Below are positions 35,046 to 43,269 of a stretch of DNA of 64,000 bases, in pieces. Numbering within the stretch: the stretch's first letter is position 1; every line of letters begins with the position of its first letter. Both the position numbers and the translations under genes were made by a program. Under the pieces are notes generated by a model. That model was not told where the DNA came from and ran no database searches. It saw nothing but the letters and a program-made list of their open reading frames with translations. The DNA is from Bhargavaea cecembensis (GTDB taxonomy: Bacteria; Bacillota; Bacilli; Bacillales_A; Planococcaceae), in contig NZ_LN651373.1 in the NCBI RefSeq assembly GCF_000826125.2, positions 1,895,478-1,959,477 of the forward strand, read 5' to 3'.

Positions 35046-35426
35046 TCAAGCCATGCTGACGGCGGCTGCCGGTGTGGCGACGGGGCCCATGCCTCTCGGA
35101 AGTTCGGCCATCTGGCGGCTTTTCGCACCGAGGGCCTCCGCGATATAGCGGGCTGCAACCGTCGGGTCGAGATCGCCGCATGTATAGACGTCGATGCTCG
35201 CGTAGCCGTGTTCCGGAAAGCTGTGGATGGTCAGATGAGATTCAGAGATGATGACGACACCGCTCACGCCTTGCGGGGCGAATTTGTGGAACGCCACTTC
35301 CCTTACCTCTGCACCCGATCGGAGTGCCGCGTCCACGAACGTCTGCTCGATGAACGGCATGTCGTTGAGCTTGTCAAAGTCACATTCCCACAGTTCTGCA
35401 ATTACATGACGACCCATTGTTTCCAT
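35046..35426 (-). CDS. speD: S-adenosylmethionine decarboxylase proenzyme
   Basis: This 126-residue protein (same length as B. subtilis SpeD) starts at ATG 35426 ([20 protein letters not shown]) after GGGGGG. Self-cleavage between Glu62 and Ser63 in [19 protein letters not shown] creates the pyruvoyl cofactor. It makes decarboxylated AdoMet for spermidine synthesis. It lies downstream of gapB as in B. subtilis, but with its own promoter and a ~115-nt leader. Confidence 0.97.
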   Translation of the reverse strand: METMGRHVIAELWECDFDKLNDMPFIEQTFVDAALRSGAEVREVAFHKFAPQGVSGVVIISESHLTIHSFPEHGYASIDVYTCGDLDPTVAARYIAEALGAKSRQMAELPRGMGPVATPAAAVSMA

Positions 35427-35577
35427 GGTTCGTCCCCCCTTCATTCAGTGTGATTGCCGGGGTTACCGGCAAACGGGACGCCACGGGGGAAAGTTAGTCC
35501 TAGAGGTCCTAACCCTTTAAGCGGCCCAGCGACCAGTTGGTCGAAATAATTATATGATGGGCGGCCGGCGAACGCAA
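35427..35577 (-). promoter_or_regulatory. speD promoter and structured leader
   Basis: Promoter on the minus strand: TTGCGT (35572-35577), 17 bp, TATAAT (35549-35554). The leader of ~115 nt has GACCA/TGGTC at the start point (35531-35542), a GTTAG...CTAAC hairpin (35493-35513) and GCCGG/CCGGC (35454-35468). No known riboswitch core is recognised. Confidence 0.55.
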
Positions 35578-35637
35578 CTATTAATTTCATCAAAATTCCG
35601 TGAGCGGCCTTCCGCCGGGCGAATTGCAATGAACATG

Positions 35638-35667
35638 AAAAAACGCCCGGACTGATTGGTCCGGGCG
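35638..35667 (-). terminator. Terminator of gapB
   Basis: CGCCCGGAC / GTCCGGGCG arms followed by TTTTTT on the minus strand. Confidence 0.9.
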
Positions 35668-35673
35668 ATGGAT

Positions 35674-36696
35674 TCAGGCATTCACTTTTGAGCCGATTTC
35701 TGCAGCGACTTTTTTGGTCAGGTCGACGACCCGGGCGGAGTAGCCCCACTCGTTGTCATACCAGGCAAGCACTTTCACTTTCCGGTCGCCCATCACCATC
35801 GTGGTGAGGCCGTCAACGGTGGCGGAACTCGTGTCCGTGTTGAAGTCAGTCGAGACAAGAGGTTCTTCCGTGTAAGCCAGGATCCCTTTCATCGGGCCTT
35901 CGGATGCACGGATGAACGCCTCGTTGATGGTCTCAGGCGTGACATCGGTCTTCAGGTCAACGACGAGATCGACGAGGGAGACGTTCGGCGTCGGCACGCG
36001 GAGCGCCATTCCATGGAGCTTGCCCTTCAGTTCGGGCAGCACGAGGGAAAGGGCTTTTGCAGCGCCCGTCGTCGTCGGAATGATCGACTGCGCGCACGCA
36101 CGGGCACGGCGAAGATCCTTGTGCGGGTTGTCGATGTTGTTCTGGTCATTCGTATAGGCATGGACCGTCGTCATGAGCCCGCTTTCGATGCCGAATTCGT
36201 CATTCAGCACTTTTGCGACGGGCGCCAGGCAGTTGGTCGTGCAGCTCGCATTGGAGATGACGTCATGCTTCTCGAGATCCAGCTTGTCATCGTTGACGCC
36301 CATGACGATCGTGACGTCCTCATTCTTCCCGGGAGCGGTGAGGATCACTTTCTTTGCGCCCGCTCCGAGATGGAGGGCCGCTTTGCCGCGCTCATTGAAC
36401 TTGCCGGTCGCTTCGATCACAATGTCGACCCCGAGTTCCTTCCAAGGAAGTTTCGCAGGATCCCGCTCGGCGATGAGCTGGACCCGCTTGCCGTTGACGA
36501 TGAGGGCGTCCTCTTCCGTCAATACTTCGCCTTCGAATTTGCCGTGGGTCGTATCATATTTCAATAGGTGCGCAAGTGTCTCGGCCGGATAGCTTGCATT
36601 CACCGCCACGATATTCAGATCGTCCTCCAGGATGGCCTGGCGGAACACCATGCGGCCGATGCGGCCGAATCCGTTGATCGCAATTGAAGTTGTCAT
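35674..36696 (-). CDS. gapB: Gluconeogenic glyceraldehyde-3-phosphate dehydrogenase
   Basis: This 340-residue GAPDH has the catalytic NASCTTNCLAPV and the Rossmann GFGRIGR. After strand two the sequence is VAVNASYPAETLAHLL where glycolytic NAD enzymes have an aspartate (VND). Loss of that Asp favours NADP, as in B. subtilis GapB, which runs in the gluconeogenic direction. Gene order coaE-gapB-speD and two CcpN-type operators upstream support the GapB assignment. Confidence 0.93.
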   Translation of the reverse strand: MTTSIAINGFGRIGRMVFRQAILEDDLNIVAVNASYPAETLAHLLKYDTTHGKFEGEVLTEEDALIVNGKRVQLIAERDPAKLPWKELGVDIVIEATGKFNERGKAALHLGAGAKKVILTAPGKNEDVTIVMGVNDDKLDLEKHDVISNASCTTNCLAPVAKVLNDEFGIESGLMTTVHAYTNDQNNIDNPHKDLRRARACAQSIIPTTTGAAKALSLVLPELKGKLHGMALRVPTPNVSLVDLVVDLKTDVTPETINEAFIRASEGPMKGILAYTEEPLVSTDFNTDTSSATVDGLTTMVMGDRKVKVLAWYDNEWGYSARVVDLTKKVAAEIGSKVNA

Positions 36697-36713
36697 GATG
36701 ATCCTCCCGTAAC

Positions 36714-36756
36714 TGTGTTATACTCATTTTCATTTATCCTTAAATAGTATAGCACA
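36714..36756 (-). promoter_or_regulatory. gapB promoter with two CcpN-type boxes
   Basis: TGTGCTATACT (minus strand, 36756-36746) and TGTGTTATACT (plus strand, 36714-36724) both fit the CcpN consensus TRTGHYATAYW. The first overlaps an extended -10 (TGCTATACT). The second lies downstream in inverted orientation. In B. subtilis CcpN represses gapB and pckA on glycolytic carbon. Confidence 0.8.
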
Positions 36757-36817
36757 TATTATTCAAAATGCATCTTGAAACGGAATAAAAGCGGAAGTTC
36801 TTCAATTCAGATTTCCC

Positions 36818-37414
36818 TCAAAGTTCCGCCTGCCAGCCGGACAGAATCCGGTCGAGCTGCCGCTCGGTCTCCTCCAGTGTGCCATTATTATAGATGACGG
36901 CATCCGCCCCCTTTTCCTTTTCGGAAATGGGGAGCTGGGAGGAGATCCGGGCCCTGGCTTCCTGCTCGGTGAACCCGTTCCGGTCCATCAGCCGCCGGAG
37001 CTGGGTCTTTTCCGTGACGGATACGACGAGTACCTTGTCGACAAAATGCTGCAGGCGGCTTTCGAACAGGAGGGGGATGTCCATGATGACGGTCCTGGCG
37101 CCGTCGGCCAAAAACTGATCCCGCTGCCGGAGCATTTCTTCCCGGATGGCCGGATGGATGATGTCATTCAGCTTTTTACGCTGGGCAGGATCATTGAAGA
37201 TCAGTTCCCCGACGAGCGCGCGGTCCATGGACCCGTCTCCAAGGATCACACGGTCCCCGAATGCGTCCCGGATCGCATCAAGTGCCGGGCGCCCGGGTTC
37301 CACCACGATCCTCGCCACGAGGTCCGCATCCACGATTGGGAATCCCCGCTCCGCCAGCATGCGGGATACGGTGCTTTTGCCGCTTGCAATGCTTCCGGTC
37401 AATCCGATGATCAT
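36818..37414 (-). CDS. coaE: Dephospho-CoA kinase
   Basis: This 198-residue P-loop kinase has MIIGLTGSIASGKSTVSRML (Walker A at 7-14) and the CoaE signatures VDADLVARIVVEPG and DIPLLFESRLQHFVDKVLVV. It performs the last step of CoA synthesis. It lies 15 bp behind mutM, with no ytaF between them as in B. subtilis. Confidence 0.96.
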   Translation of the reverse strand: MIIGLTGSIASGKSTVSRMLAERGFPIVDADLVARIVVEPGRPALDAIRDAFGDRVILGDGSMDRALVGELIFNDPAQRKKLNDIIHPAIREEMLRQRDQFLADGARTVIMDIPLLFESRLQHFVDKVLVVSVTEKTQLRRLMDRNGFTEQEARARISSQLPISEKEKGADAVIYNNGTLEETERQLDRILSGWQAEL

Positions 37415-37429
37415 CTGTGTTTCCTCCCT

Positions 37430-38302
37430 TTAGTGCTGGCATTTCGGACAATAGACGGACGTCCGCCCGCCGATGGTCCGGCGTTTTGTCGGGCTGCCGC
37501 ATGCAGGGCATTTTTTCTTGCCGTACATCTGCAGTCGGTCCTGCATGGCCCCGGCCTCCCCGTTGATGTTGCGGTAATCGGAAATCGAGCTTCCCCCCGC
37601 CTCCACCGCCTCGGCCAAAATCTCCACGATCGCGCGGAAAAGCTCGGAACGCCGCTCCATGCTGATCCGCGACGTCCTCCTCGCCGGATGGATGCCCATC
37701 CGGAACAGGGCCTCGGTCGCATAGATGTTGCCGCAGCCCGAGATGACATGGCCGTCCATGATCGTTTCCTTGATCGGCTTGTCCCGGTATTTTCGTGAGG
37801 CGCTCAGTTCCAGGAAGTGCCCTTCCGCCTCTTCGTCAAACGGTTCGGGCGCCATGGCGAGAAGCGGCGGATGATCGGCTTCCCGGCCGATGAGGCGGAG
37901 TTCGCCGAATCTGCGGATATCCGCAAAGACGAGCAGGCCCCCGTCCTCCATTTCAAGCACGACATGGACGTGCCTGCGGAACTTGTCCTCAGTCACGTCC
38001 TCCAGATCTGCAACGGCAAACCATGCGCCCGACATGCCGAGGTGGCTGACGAGCAGCGCGGGCACCCCTTCCTTTTCCAGATGGAAATAAATATATTTGC
38101 TCCGCCGGGTTACGTTGAGGATCCGCATGCCGCGCATTCGGTCGGTGAATTCCTCCGGTGAGATGTTTTTCAGGATGGCTTCTTTCGCTTCGGATTTCGA
38201 CTTGATAATCGTATCCGAAATGGCGACGTCGCGCACGGTCCGGCCGATTGCGGCCGGTCCGAGCGAACGGACGACGCCTTCCACTTCCGGCAGTTCCGGC
38301 AT
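37430..38302 (-). CDS. mutM: Formamidopyrimidine-DNA glycosylase
   Basis: This 290-residue base-excision enzyme starts MPELPEVEGVVRSLGPA, whose Pro2/Glu3 form the catalytic end after Met removal. The helix-two-turn-helix is in HVISGCGNIYATEALFRMGI and the zinc finger is CPACGSPTKR...CPKC at the C-terminus. It removes 8-oxoguanine and nicks the strand. It follows polA, and both are repair functions. Confidence 0.97.
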   Translation of the reverse strand: MPELPEVEGVVRSLGPAAIGRTVRDVAISDTIIKSKSEAKEAILKNISPEEFTDRMRGMRILNVTRRSKYIYFHLEKEGVPALLVSHLGMSGAWFAVADLEDVTEDKFRRHVHVVLEMEDGGLLVFADIRRFGELRLIGREADHPPLLAMAPEPFDEEAEGHFLELSASRKYRDKPIKETIMDGHVISGCGNIYATEALFRMGIHPARRTSRISMERRSELFRAIVEILAEAVEAGGSSISDYRNINGEAGAMQDRLQMYGKKKCPACGSPTKRRTIGGRTSVYCPKCQH

Positions 38303-38351
38303 GGGTCAATCATCTTCTTTCATCGGATCGTTTTCCATTTTTGACGAAGCA

Positions 38352-40979
38352 TCATTTCGTGTCATACCAGGACGGCCCCGAGGCGGATTCGACTTTGAGC
38401 GGCACGTCGAGCGACATCGCGGACTCCATGACATCGGGCACGATTTTCTCAAGGACGGCCACTTCTTCTTCCGGGCACTCGAAAATCAGTTCATCATGGA
38501 CCTGGAGGAGCATCCGTGCGCGCACGTTCTCCCGCTCCAGCCGTTCATCCATCATGACCATCGCTTTCTTGATGATGTCCGCCGCAGTGCCCTGGATCGG
38601 CGTGTTCATGGCCGTCCGTTCGGCGAAGCTTCTCAGATTGAAGTTCGAGCTTGTGATATCCGGAAGATAGCGGCGGCGGTTGAGCAGTGTCGTGACGTAG
38701 CCCTGTTTCCTCGCTTCTGCGACGATGTTTTCCATGTAGGCCTGCACGCCCGGGAAGCTGGCCAGGTACCGGTCGATGAATTCGCCTGCCTCTTTCCGGC
38801 TGATGTTCAGGCTCTGGGACAGGCCGTAGTCGCTGATGCCGTAGACGATCCCGAAGTTGACGGCTTTCGCCGCCCGCCGCATGTCCGATGTGACGTCTTC
38901 CGGCGCCACGTGGAACACATCCCCCGCAGTCCGGGTGTGGATGTCGGCACCGTCGCGGAACGCCTGGATGAGCCGTTCATCACCCGACATATGGGCAAGA
39001 ACCCTCAGTTCGATCTGGGAATAGTCGGCCGCAAACATCATCCAGCCGGGCTCCGAAGGGATGAACGCCTTCCGGATTTTCCGGCCCTCTTCGATCCTGA
39101 CGGGGATGTTCTGGAGGTTCGGGTTCGTCGAGCTGAGACGCCCCGTCTGTGTGAGCGCCTGCTGATAATACGTATGGATCCTGCCGTCCGGATGGATTTC
39201 CTTCAGCAGTCCTTCGATATAAGTCGACTTCAGCTTGCCGAGCTGCCGGTATTCGAGGATATGCCGGATGATCTCATGGCGTCCCTCCAGCTTTTCGAGC
39301 ACGTCGGCCGCCGTGGAATAGCCGGTTTTCGTTTTTTTGATCGGAGGCAGGCCGAGCTTTTCGAACAGGACGACGCCGAGCTGCTTCGTCGAGTTGATAT
39401 TGAATTCCTCGCCCGCGATTTCGTAGATTTCGCGCTCAATCGCTTCAAGTTTGCCGCCCAGGTCCTCCCCGATATCGATGAGTGTTTCCCGGTCGGCGCC
39501 GACCCCTTCAGCCTCCATTTTACCGAGTATGGAGGCGAGCGGAAGCTCAAGCTCTCTGTACAGATCATACTGTTCATTGGCTTTCAGCTTTTCTTCGACC
39601 CGGTCCTTCAGACGGGCGACCGCCATCGCTTTCCGGCCGGCATGCGCCGCAACCATTTCGATGTCGGGGACCGACTTTTTCGCGCCTTTTCCGTAGACGG
39701 ACTCGTCGGACGGAATGCCCGTCCAGCCGAATTCCGACGCAATGGAGGCCGTGTCCGTCAGCGAAACCGACGGGTTGGCGATATAGGCGGCAAGAAGCAG
39801 ATCAAATCCGATTCCTTCCGTCTCCACGCCGAGCCGGGTAAGGGAAGCGAGCGCCGATTTCGAGTCGGTCGACCATTTCGCCTTCGAGTGATCACTCAGC
39901 CAGCTGAACAGCCTGGCATCTTCCTTCGCATCGTCCGGGCGGATAAAGACCGTCTCCTCGCCGTCAGACAAGGCAAGTCCCAGAATCTCAGCGGTATGAT
40001 ACTGTTCTCCGGCAAGCTCCAGGTGGATCGCGACTCCGTCCGCCAGGAGGTTTTCAGGAACGGTGTCCACGACCGGACAGCTGAATTCCTCAAGCGGCTC
40101 CTCTTCCCGGACAGGCGCATCCATCTTTTCAAGCAGCGTCCTGAAATTGAGTTCCTGCCAAATTTTTGCAACTTCCTCCATGTCCGGCCCGGAATACAGG
40201 ATGTCGTCCACGCCGATTTCGACCGGAGAACCTGTATTGATCGTGGCCAGCTCTTTGCTCATTCTGGCGAGCTCTTCATTTTCCTCAAGCTTTTCTTTCA
40301 GCTTTTTGCCGCTCACCTCGCCGAGCGCTTCATATACGCCTTCAACGGACCCGAACTGCTTGAGCAGTTTGATCGCGGTCTTTTCGCCGACGCCCGGGAC
40401 GCCCGGGATGTTATCGGACGCGTCGCCCATGAGGCCCTTCATGTCGATGATCTGGCCCGGGGTAAGTCCGTACTTTTCCATCACGTGCTCAGGGGTGTAC
40501 CGCTCGATGTCGGTGATCCCCTTCCGCGTGATGCAGACGGTCACGTCATCCGCTGCGAGCTGGGTCAAGTCCTTGTCGCCGGAAATGATGACTGTCTCAT
40601 CGCTTCCGCTTTCGGCTTCCCTGCTCAGCGTCCCGATGATGTCATCCGCCTCGTAACTCTCAAGCTCATACTGGCGGATATTGTAGGCGCTCAGCATTTT
40701 CCGCAAATACGGGAATTGCTCGGACAGTTCAGGCGGGGTCTTTTGGCGCCCTCCTTTGTATTCCTTGAACGTTTCGTGCCGGAACGTCGTCTTCCCCGCA
40801 TCCCAGGCGACGAGTATATGGGTCGGTTTCTCTTCATCCAGGATTTTCTGCAGCATCATCGCAAAACCGTAAACCGCATTCGTATGGACACCCTGGTCGT
40901 TCGTCAGCAGCGGCAATGCAAAAAAGGCCCGGTACGCCAGGCTGTTGCCGTCGAGAAGCAGCACTTTCCGCTTCGTCAT
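38352..40979 (-). CDS. polA: DNA polymerase I
   Basis: The protein has 875 residues. ATG 40979 is chosen for GGAGGTTGAAGAC upstream. The 5' nuclease domain occupies ~1-290 (LLLDGNSLAYRAFFALP, SGDKDLTQL, VPGVGEKTAIKLLKQFG). The middle domain keeps the exonuclease fold but lacks the acidic catalytic residues, as in other Bacillus enzymes. The polymerase domain has motif A FAADYSQIELRVLAHMSGD, motif B RRAAKAVNFGIVYGIS and motif C LLQVHDELIFECPE. It serves Okazaki-fragment processing and repair. Confidence 0.98.
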   Translation of the reverse strand: MTKRKVLLLDGNSLAYRAFFALPLLTNDQGVHTNAVYGFAMMLQKILDEEKPTHILVAWDAGKTTFRHETFKEYKGGRQKTPPELSEQFPYLRKMLSAYNIRQYELESYEADDIIGTLSREAESGSDETVIISGDKDLTQLAADDVTVCITRKGITDIERYTPEHVMEKYGLTPGQIIDMKGLMGDASDNIPGVPGVGEKTAIKLLKQFGSVEGVYEALGEVSGKKLKEKLEENEELARMSKELATINTGSPVEIGVDDILYSGPDMEEVAKIWQELNFRTLLEKMDAPVREEEPLEEFSCPVVDTVPENLLADGVAIHLELAGEQYHTAEILGLALSDGEETVFIRPDDAKEDARLFSWLSDHSKAKWSTDSKSALASLTRLGVETEGIGFDLLLAAYIANPSVSLTDTASIASEFGWTGIPSDESVYGKGAKKSVPDIEMVAAHAGRKAMAVARLKDRVEEKLKANEQYDLYRELELPLASILGKMEAEGVGADRETLIDIGEDLGGKLEAIEREIYEIAGEEFNINSTKQLGVVLFEKLGLPPIKKTKTGYSTAADVLEKLEGRHEIIRHILEYRQLGKLKSTYIEGLLKEIHPDGRIHTYYQQALTQTGRLSSTNPNLQNIPVRIEEGRKIRKAFIPSEPGWMMFAADYSQIELRVLAHMSGDERLIQAFRDGADIHTRTAGDVFHVAPEDVTSDMRRAAKAVNFGIVYGISDYGLSQSLNISRKEAGEFIDRYLASFPGVQAYMENIVAEARKQGYVTTLLNRRRYLPDITSSNFNLRSFAERTAMNTPIQGTAADIIKKAMVMMDERLERENVRARMLLQVHDELIFECPEEEVAVLEKIVPDVMESAMSLDVPLKVESASGPSWYDTK

Positions 40980-41006
40980 GTCTTCAACCTCCATCCGCGA
41001 AAATAA

Positions 41007-41053
41007 AACCATCGTCTCCCCCCATCTTACCATAGTGGGGGGAGACGACGGTT
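41007..41053 (-). terminator. Terminator of hflKC
   Basis: Long G/C stem: CGTCTCCCCCCA and TGGGGGGAGACG arms, followed on the minus strand by ATGGTTTTATTTT. Confidence 0.85.
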
Positions 41054-41057
41054 CTGT

Positions 41058-42098
41058 TTAGTCGGTGTATCCCGAAAGGATCCGGGCATACGGAGAATCG
41101 GACGGCAGGATGATCATCGTCTCATCGCCGATCGTCTTCTTGTAGGACTCGAGTGTCCGGTACAGCTCATAGAAATCCGGATCCTTGGAGAAGGAGCCGT
41201 TATAGATGCGTGCCGCTTCGGCTTCCCCTTCCGCCCGGATCACTTCCGCTTCCTTTTTCGCCTTGGCGAGGACTTCCTGGACTTCACGGTCGGTCTCCGC
41301 TTCGATCCGGCGCTTTTCCGCATCCCCTTCGGACAGGTAGGTCTGTGCGGTGGATTCACGCTCGGAGATCATCCGGGTGTAGATCGACTGCTCGTTCTCT
41401 GCAGGCAGGTCGATCCGCTTCATCCGGACGTCGGTGACCGCGATTCCGAAGTTCCCGGCTTCAAGGAGTTCGTTCACACGCTCGGTCACGGTATCATTCA
41501 GGTTGCCGCGCGAAGAATCCGTGTCGTTGACGATGTTCGCATAGTCGAGACGGCCGAATTCCGACCGGACGACCGAGTAGATGTACTCTTCCATCCGCGA
41601 TTCCGCGTTCACGATATTGCGGGCGTTGTTGATCATCTTTTTCGGGTCGGTGATGCGCCAGACCGCGTAATTGTCGATGATCATCCGCTTTTTGTCTTTT
41701 GTCGTGATCTCCGCCTCGGATACGTTGTAGGCCATCTGGTTTCTCGGCAGTGTCGAGACGCTCTGGATGAACGGCACCTTGAACTTCACGCCTGGTTCAT
41801 CGACGATCCGGACCACTTCGCCGAACTGGCGGACGACCCGGTACTCGTTCTCTTTCACGATATAGACGTTGGCCAGGAGGATGAGGAGAAGAGCGAAAAT
41901 GACTGTGAGGCCGATCGCCGGCTTGATGTATTTCTTCAGGTCGGCGGACGTCATCGGGGTTTTCGGCTTTTTGGGCCCATCCGGGTTTTTGCGCGGTTTT
42001 TTCGCCTGGCGGAATTGCTTCTTTTTCGCCTGCTCGCGCTGGCGTTCCAGGAACTTCTCTTCTATGCTTTTGAACGGATTATCATTATTATCGGCCAT
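41058..42098 (-). CDS. hflC: HflC-like SPFH/stomatin protein
   Basis: The protein has 346 residues: a lysine-rich cytosolic N-terminus (KKKQFRQAKKPRKNPDGPKK), one transmembrane helix (PAIGLTVIFALLLILLANVY) and a band-7 domain beginning KENEYRVVRQFGEVVRI. A C-terminal coiled coil is rich in Glu/Ala/Arg (AKAKKEAEVIRAEGEAEAARI). With HflK it forms membrane microdomains that modulate the FtsH protease. It overlaps hflK by 11 bp. The pair is an insertion relative to the B. subtilis order. Confidence 0.9.
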   Translation of the reverse strand: MADNNDNPFKSIEEKFLERQREQAKKKQFRQAKKPRKNPDGPKKPKTPMTSADLKKYIKPAIGLTVIFALLLILLANVYIVKENEYRVVRQFGEVVRIVDEPGVKFKVPFIQSVSTLPRNQMAYNVSEAEITTKDKKRMIIDNYAVWRITDPKKMINNARNIVNAESRMEEYIYSVVRSEFGRLDYANIVNDTDSSRGNLNDTVTERVNELLEAGNFGIAVTDVRMKRIDLPAENEQSIYTRMISERESTAQTYLSEGDAEKRRIEAETDREVQEVLAKAKKEAEVIRAEGEAEAARIYNGSFSKDPDFYELYRTLESYKKTIGDETMIILPSDSPYARILSGYTD

Positions 42099-43077
42099 CG
42101 TCTTTTCCTCCTTCCTCCTGTTTCTTGCCTTCTTCTTCGGGTGCCTGGACGGTTCCCTGCTGGCCCGAAATGAGCGGCAGGTACTTCATCGTCCCGCCGT
42201 CATCGTTCATGATATAGAGATTGGCACCCGGCAGCACCTGCTCGATCGTCTCCAGGATAAGCCGCTCGCGGGTGATCTCTTTGTTGTTGCTGTATTCCGC
42301 ATACAGCTTGTCGAAGACGGCAATGTCACCGGTCGCCTGTTCAATCCTGGCGATTTTGTCACCTTGTGCCCGGGACAGGATGGCGTCTTTTTCCCCTTCC
42401 GCTTCATTCTTTTTCTGGTTTTCATATTTTCTTGCCTGGTTGATCTTCGTGCTCTTCGTTTCACGCGCGTCGGTGACGGCGGTGAACGCATCGCGGACTT
42501 CCGTGTTCGGCAGTTCCACGTCCTGGAGTTTCACCCCTTGGATGGCGATGCCGATATCATAGCGTTCGATGAGATCTGCGAGCAGGTCCCTCGTCTCCGC
42601 CTCGATCTCTGCCTTCCCGTCCGTCAGCGCATCGTCGATCGGCGAGGAGCCGATGATCGACCGGATCGATGCGGCGGTTGCATCATGCAGCATCTCCCGC
42701 GGATTTTCGGAGTTGAACAAGTACTTGACCGGCTCTGTGATCTTCCACTGGACGACCAGGTCGGCGATGACGATATATTCGTCACCCGTGATCATCTTTG
42801 TCTCTTTATCATAGGAAATGAGTTCGCCGGATTCATCCTGGTTGTAGCCGAACGTCGTGCTGAATGTTTCCTTGGACAGTTTCTCCACCGACTGCACCGG
42901 CCATGGTAGCTTGAATTTCAGGCCGGATTCGACGACCGTCTCATCGGCATTTCCGAATGTAATGATTACGGCCTGTTCTCCTTCATCCACCGTATACCAA
43001 GTGGTAAAAACGAGGATGAGCAGCACGGCGGCGGCGACCGCCATTCCGGCAATCGTCAATATGCGTTTGACGCTCAT
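42088..43077 (-). CDS. hflK: HflK-like SPFH/stomatin protein
   Basis: This 329-residue protein has an N-terminal transmembrane helix (ILTIAGMAVAAAVLLILVFT), then the SPFH domain (TVDEGEQAVIITFGNADETV; GLKFKLPWPVQSVEKLSKE) and a coiled coil. The TFS-type motif and WPVQSVEKL are HflK-like. Start ATG 43077 follows AGAAGGAGGGGGAAAC. It is first in the hflK-hflC operon. Confidence 0.9.
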   Translation of the reverse strand: MSVKRILTIAGMAVAAAVLLILVFTTWYTVDEGEQAVIITFGNADETVVESGLKFKLPWPVQSVEKLSKETFSTTFGYNQDESGELISYDKETKMITGDEYIVIADLVVQWKITEPVKYLFNSENPREMLHDATAASIRSIIGSSPIDDALTDGKAEIEAETRDLLADLIERYDIGIAIQGVKLQDVELPNTEVRDAFTAVTDARETKSTKINQARKYENQKKNEAEGEKDAILSRAQGDKIARIEQATGDIAVFDKLYAEYSNNKEITRERLILETIEQVLPGANLYIMNDDGGTMKYLPLISGQQGTVQAPEEEGKKQEEGGKDDGR

Positions 43078-43204
43078 GTTTCCCCCTCCTTCTGGGTCAT
43101 TATGTATAGCTTTCTTTACGGGATCAACAGGCGGAAAGTTTCAGTTCTTTTCATTTGGATGGTCTTTTCGTTTGGAATCATTCCGATTGCTGCCGGCAAA
43201 GGAA

Positions 43205-43256
43205 ATGGCAGATGTCCGCTCCTGACCGCCTGCGGCCCTGCGCGTCCATCTGCCAT
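43205..43256 (-). terminator. Hairpin downstream of phoR
   Basis: ATGGCAGATG and CATCTGCCAT arms enclosing a GC-rich inner stem, then TTTCCTTT on the minus strand. Confidence 0.6.
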
Positions 43257-43269
43257 GGTCATGTTTTTT

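Noticed and set aside
38097..41006. 969-codon frame opposite mutM-polA
   Set aside because: Antisense shadow of polA and mutM, both of which have all their motifs.
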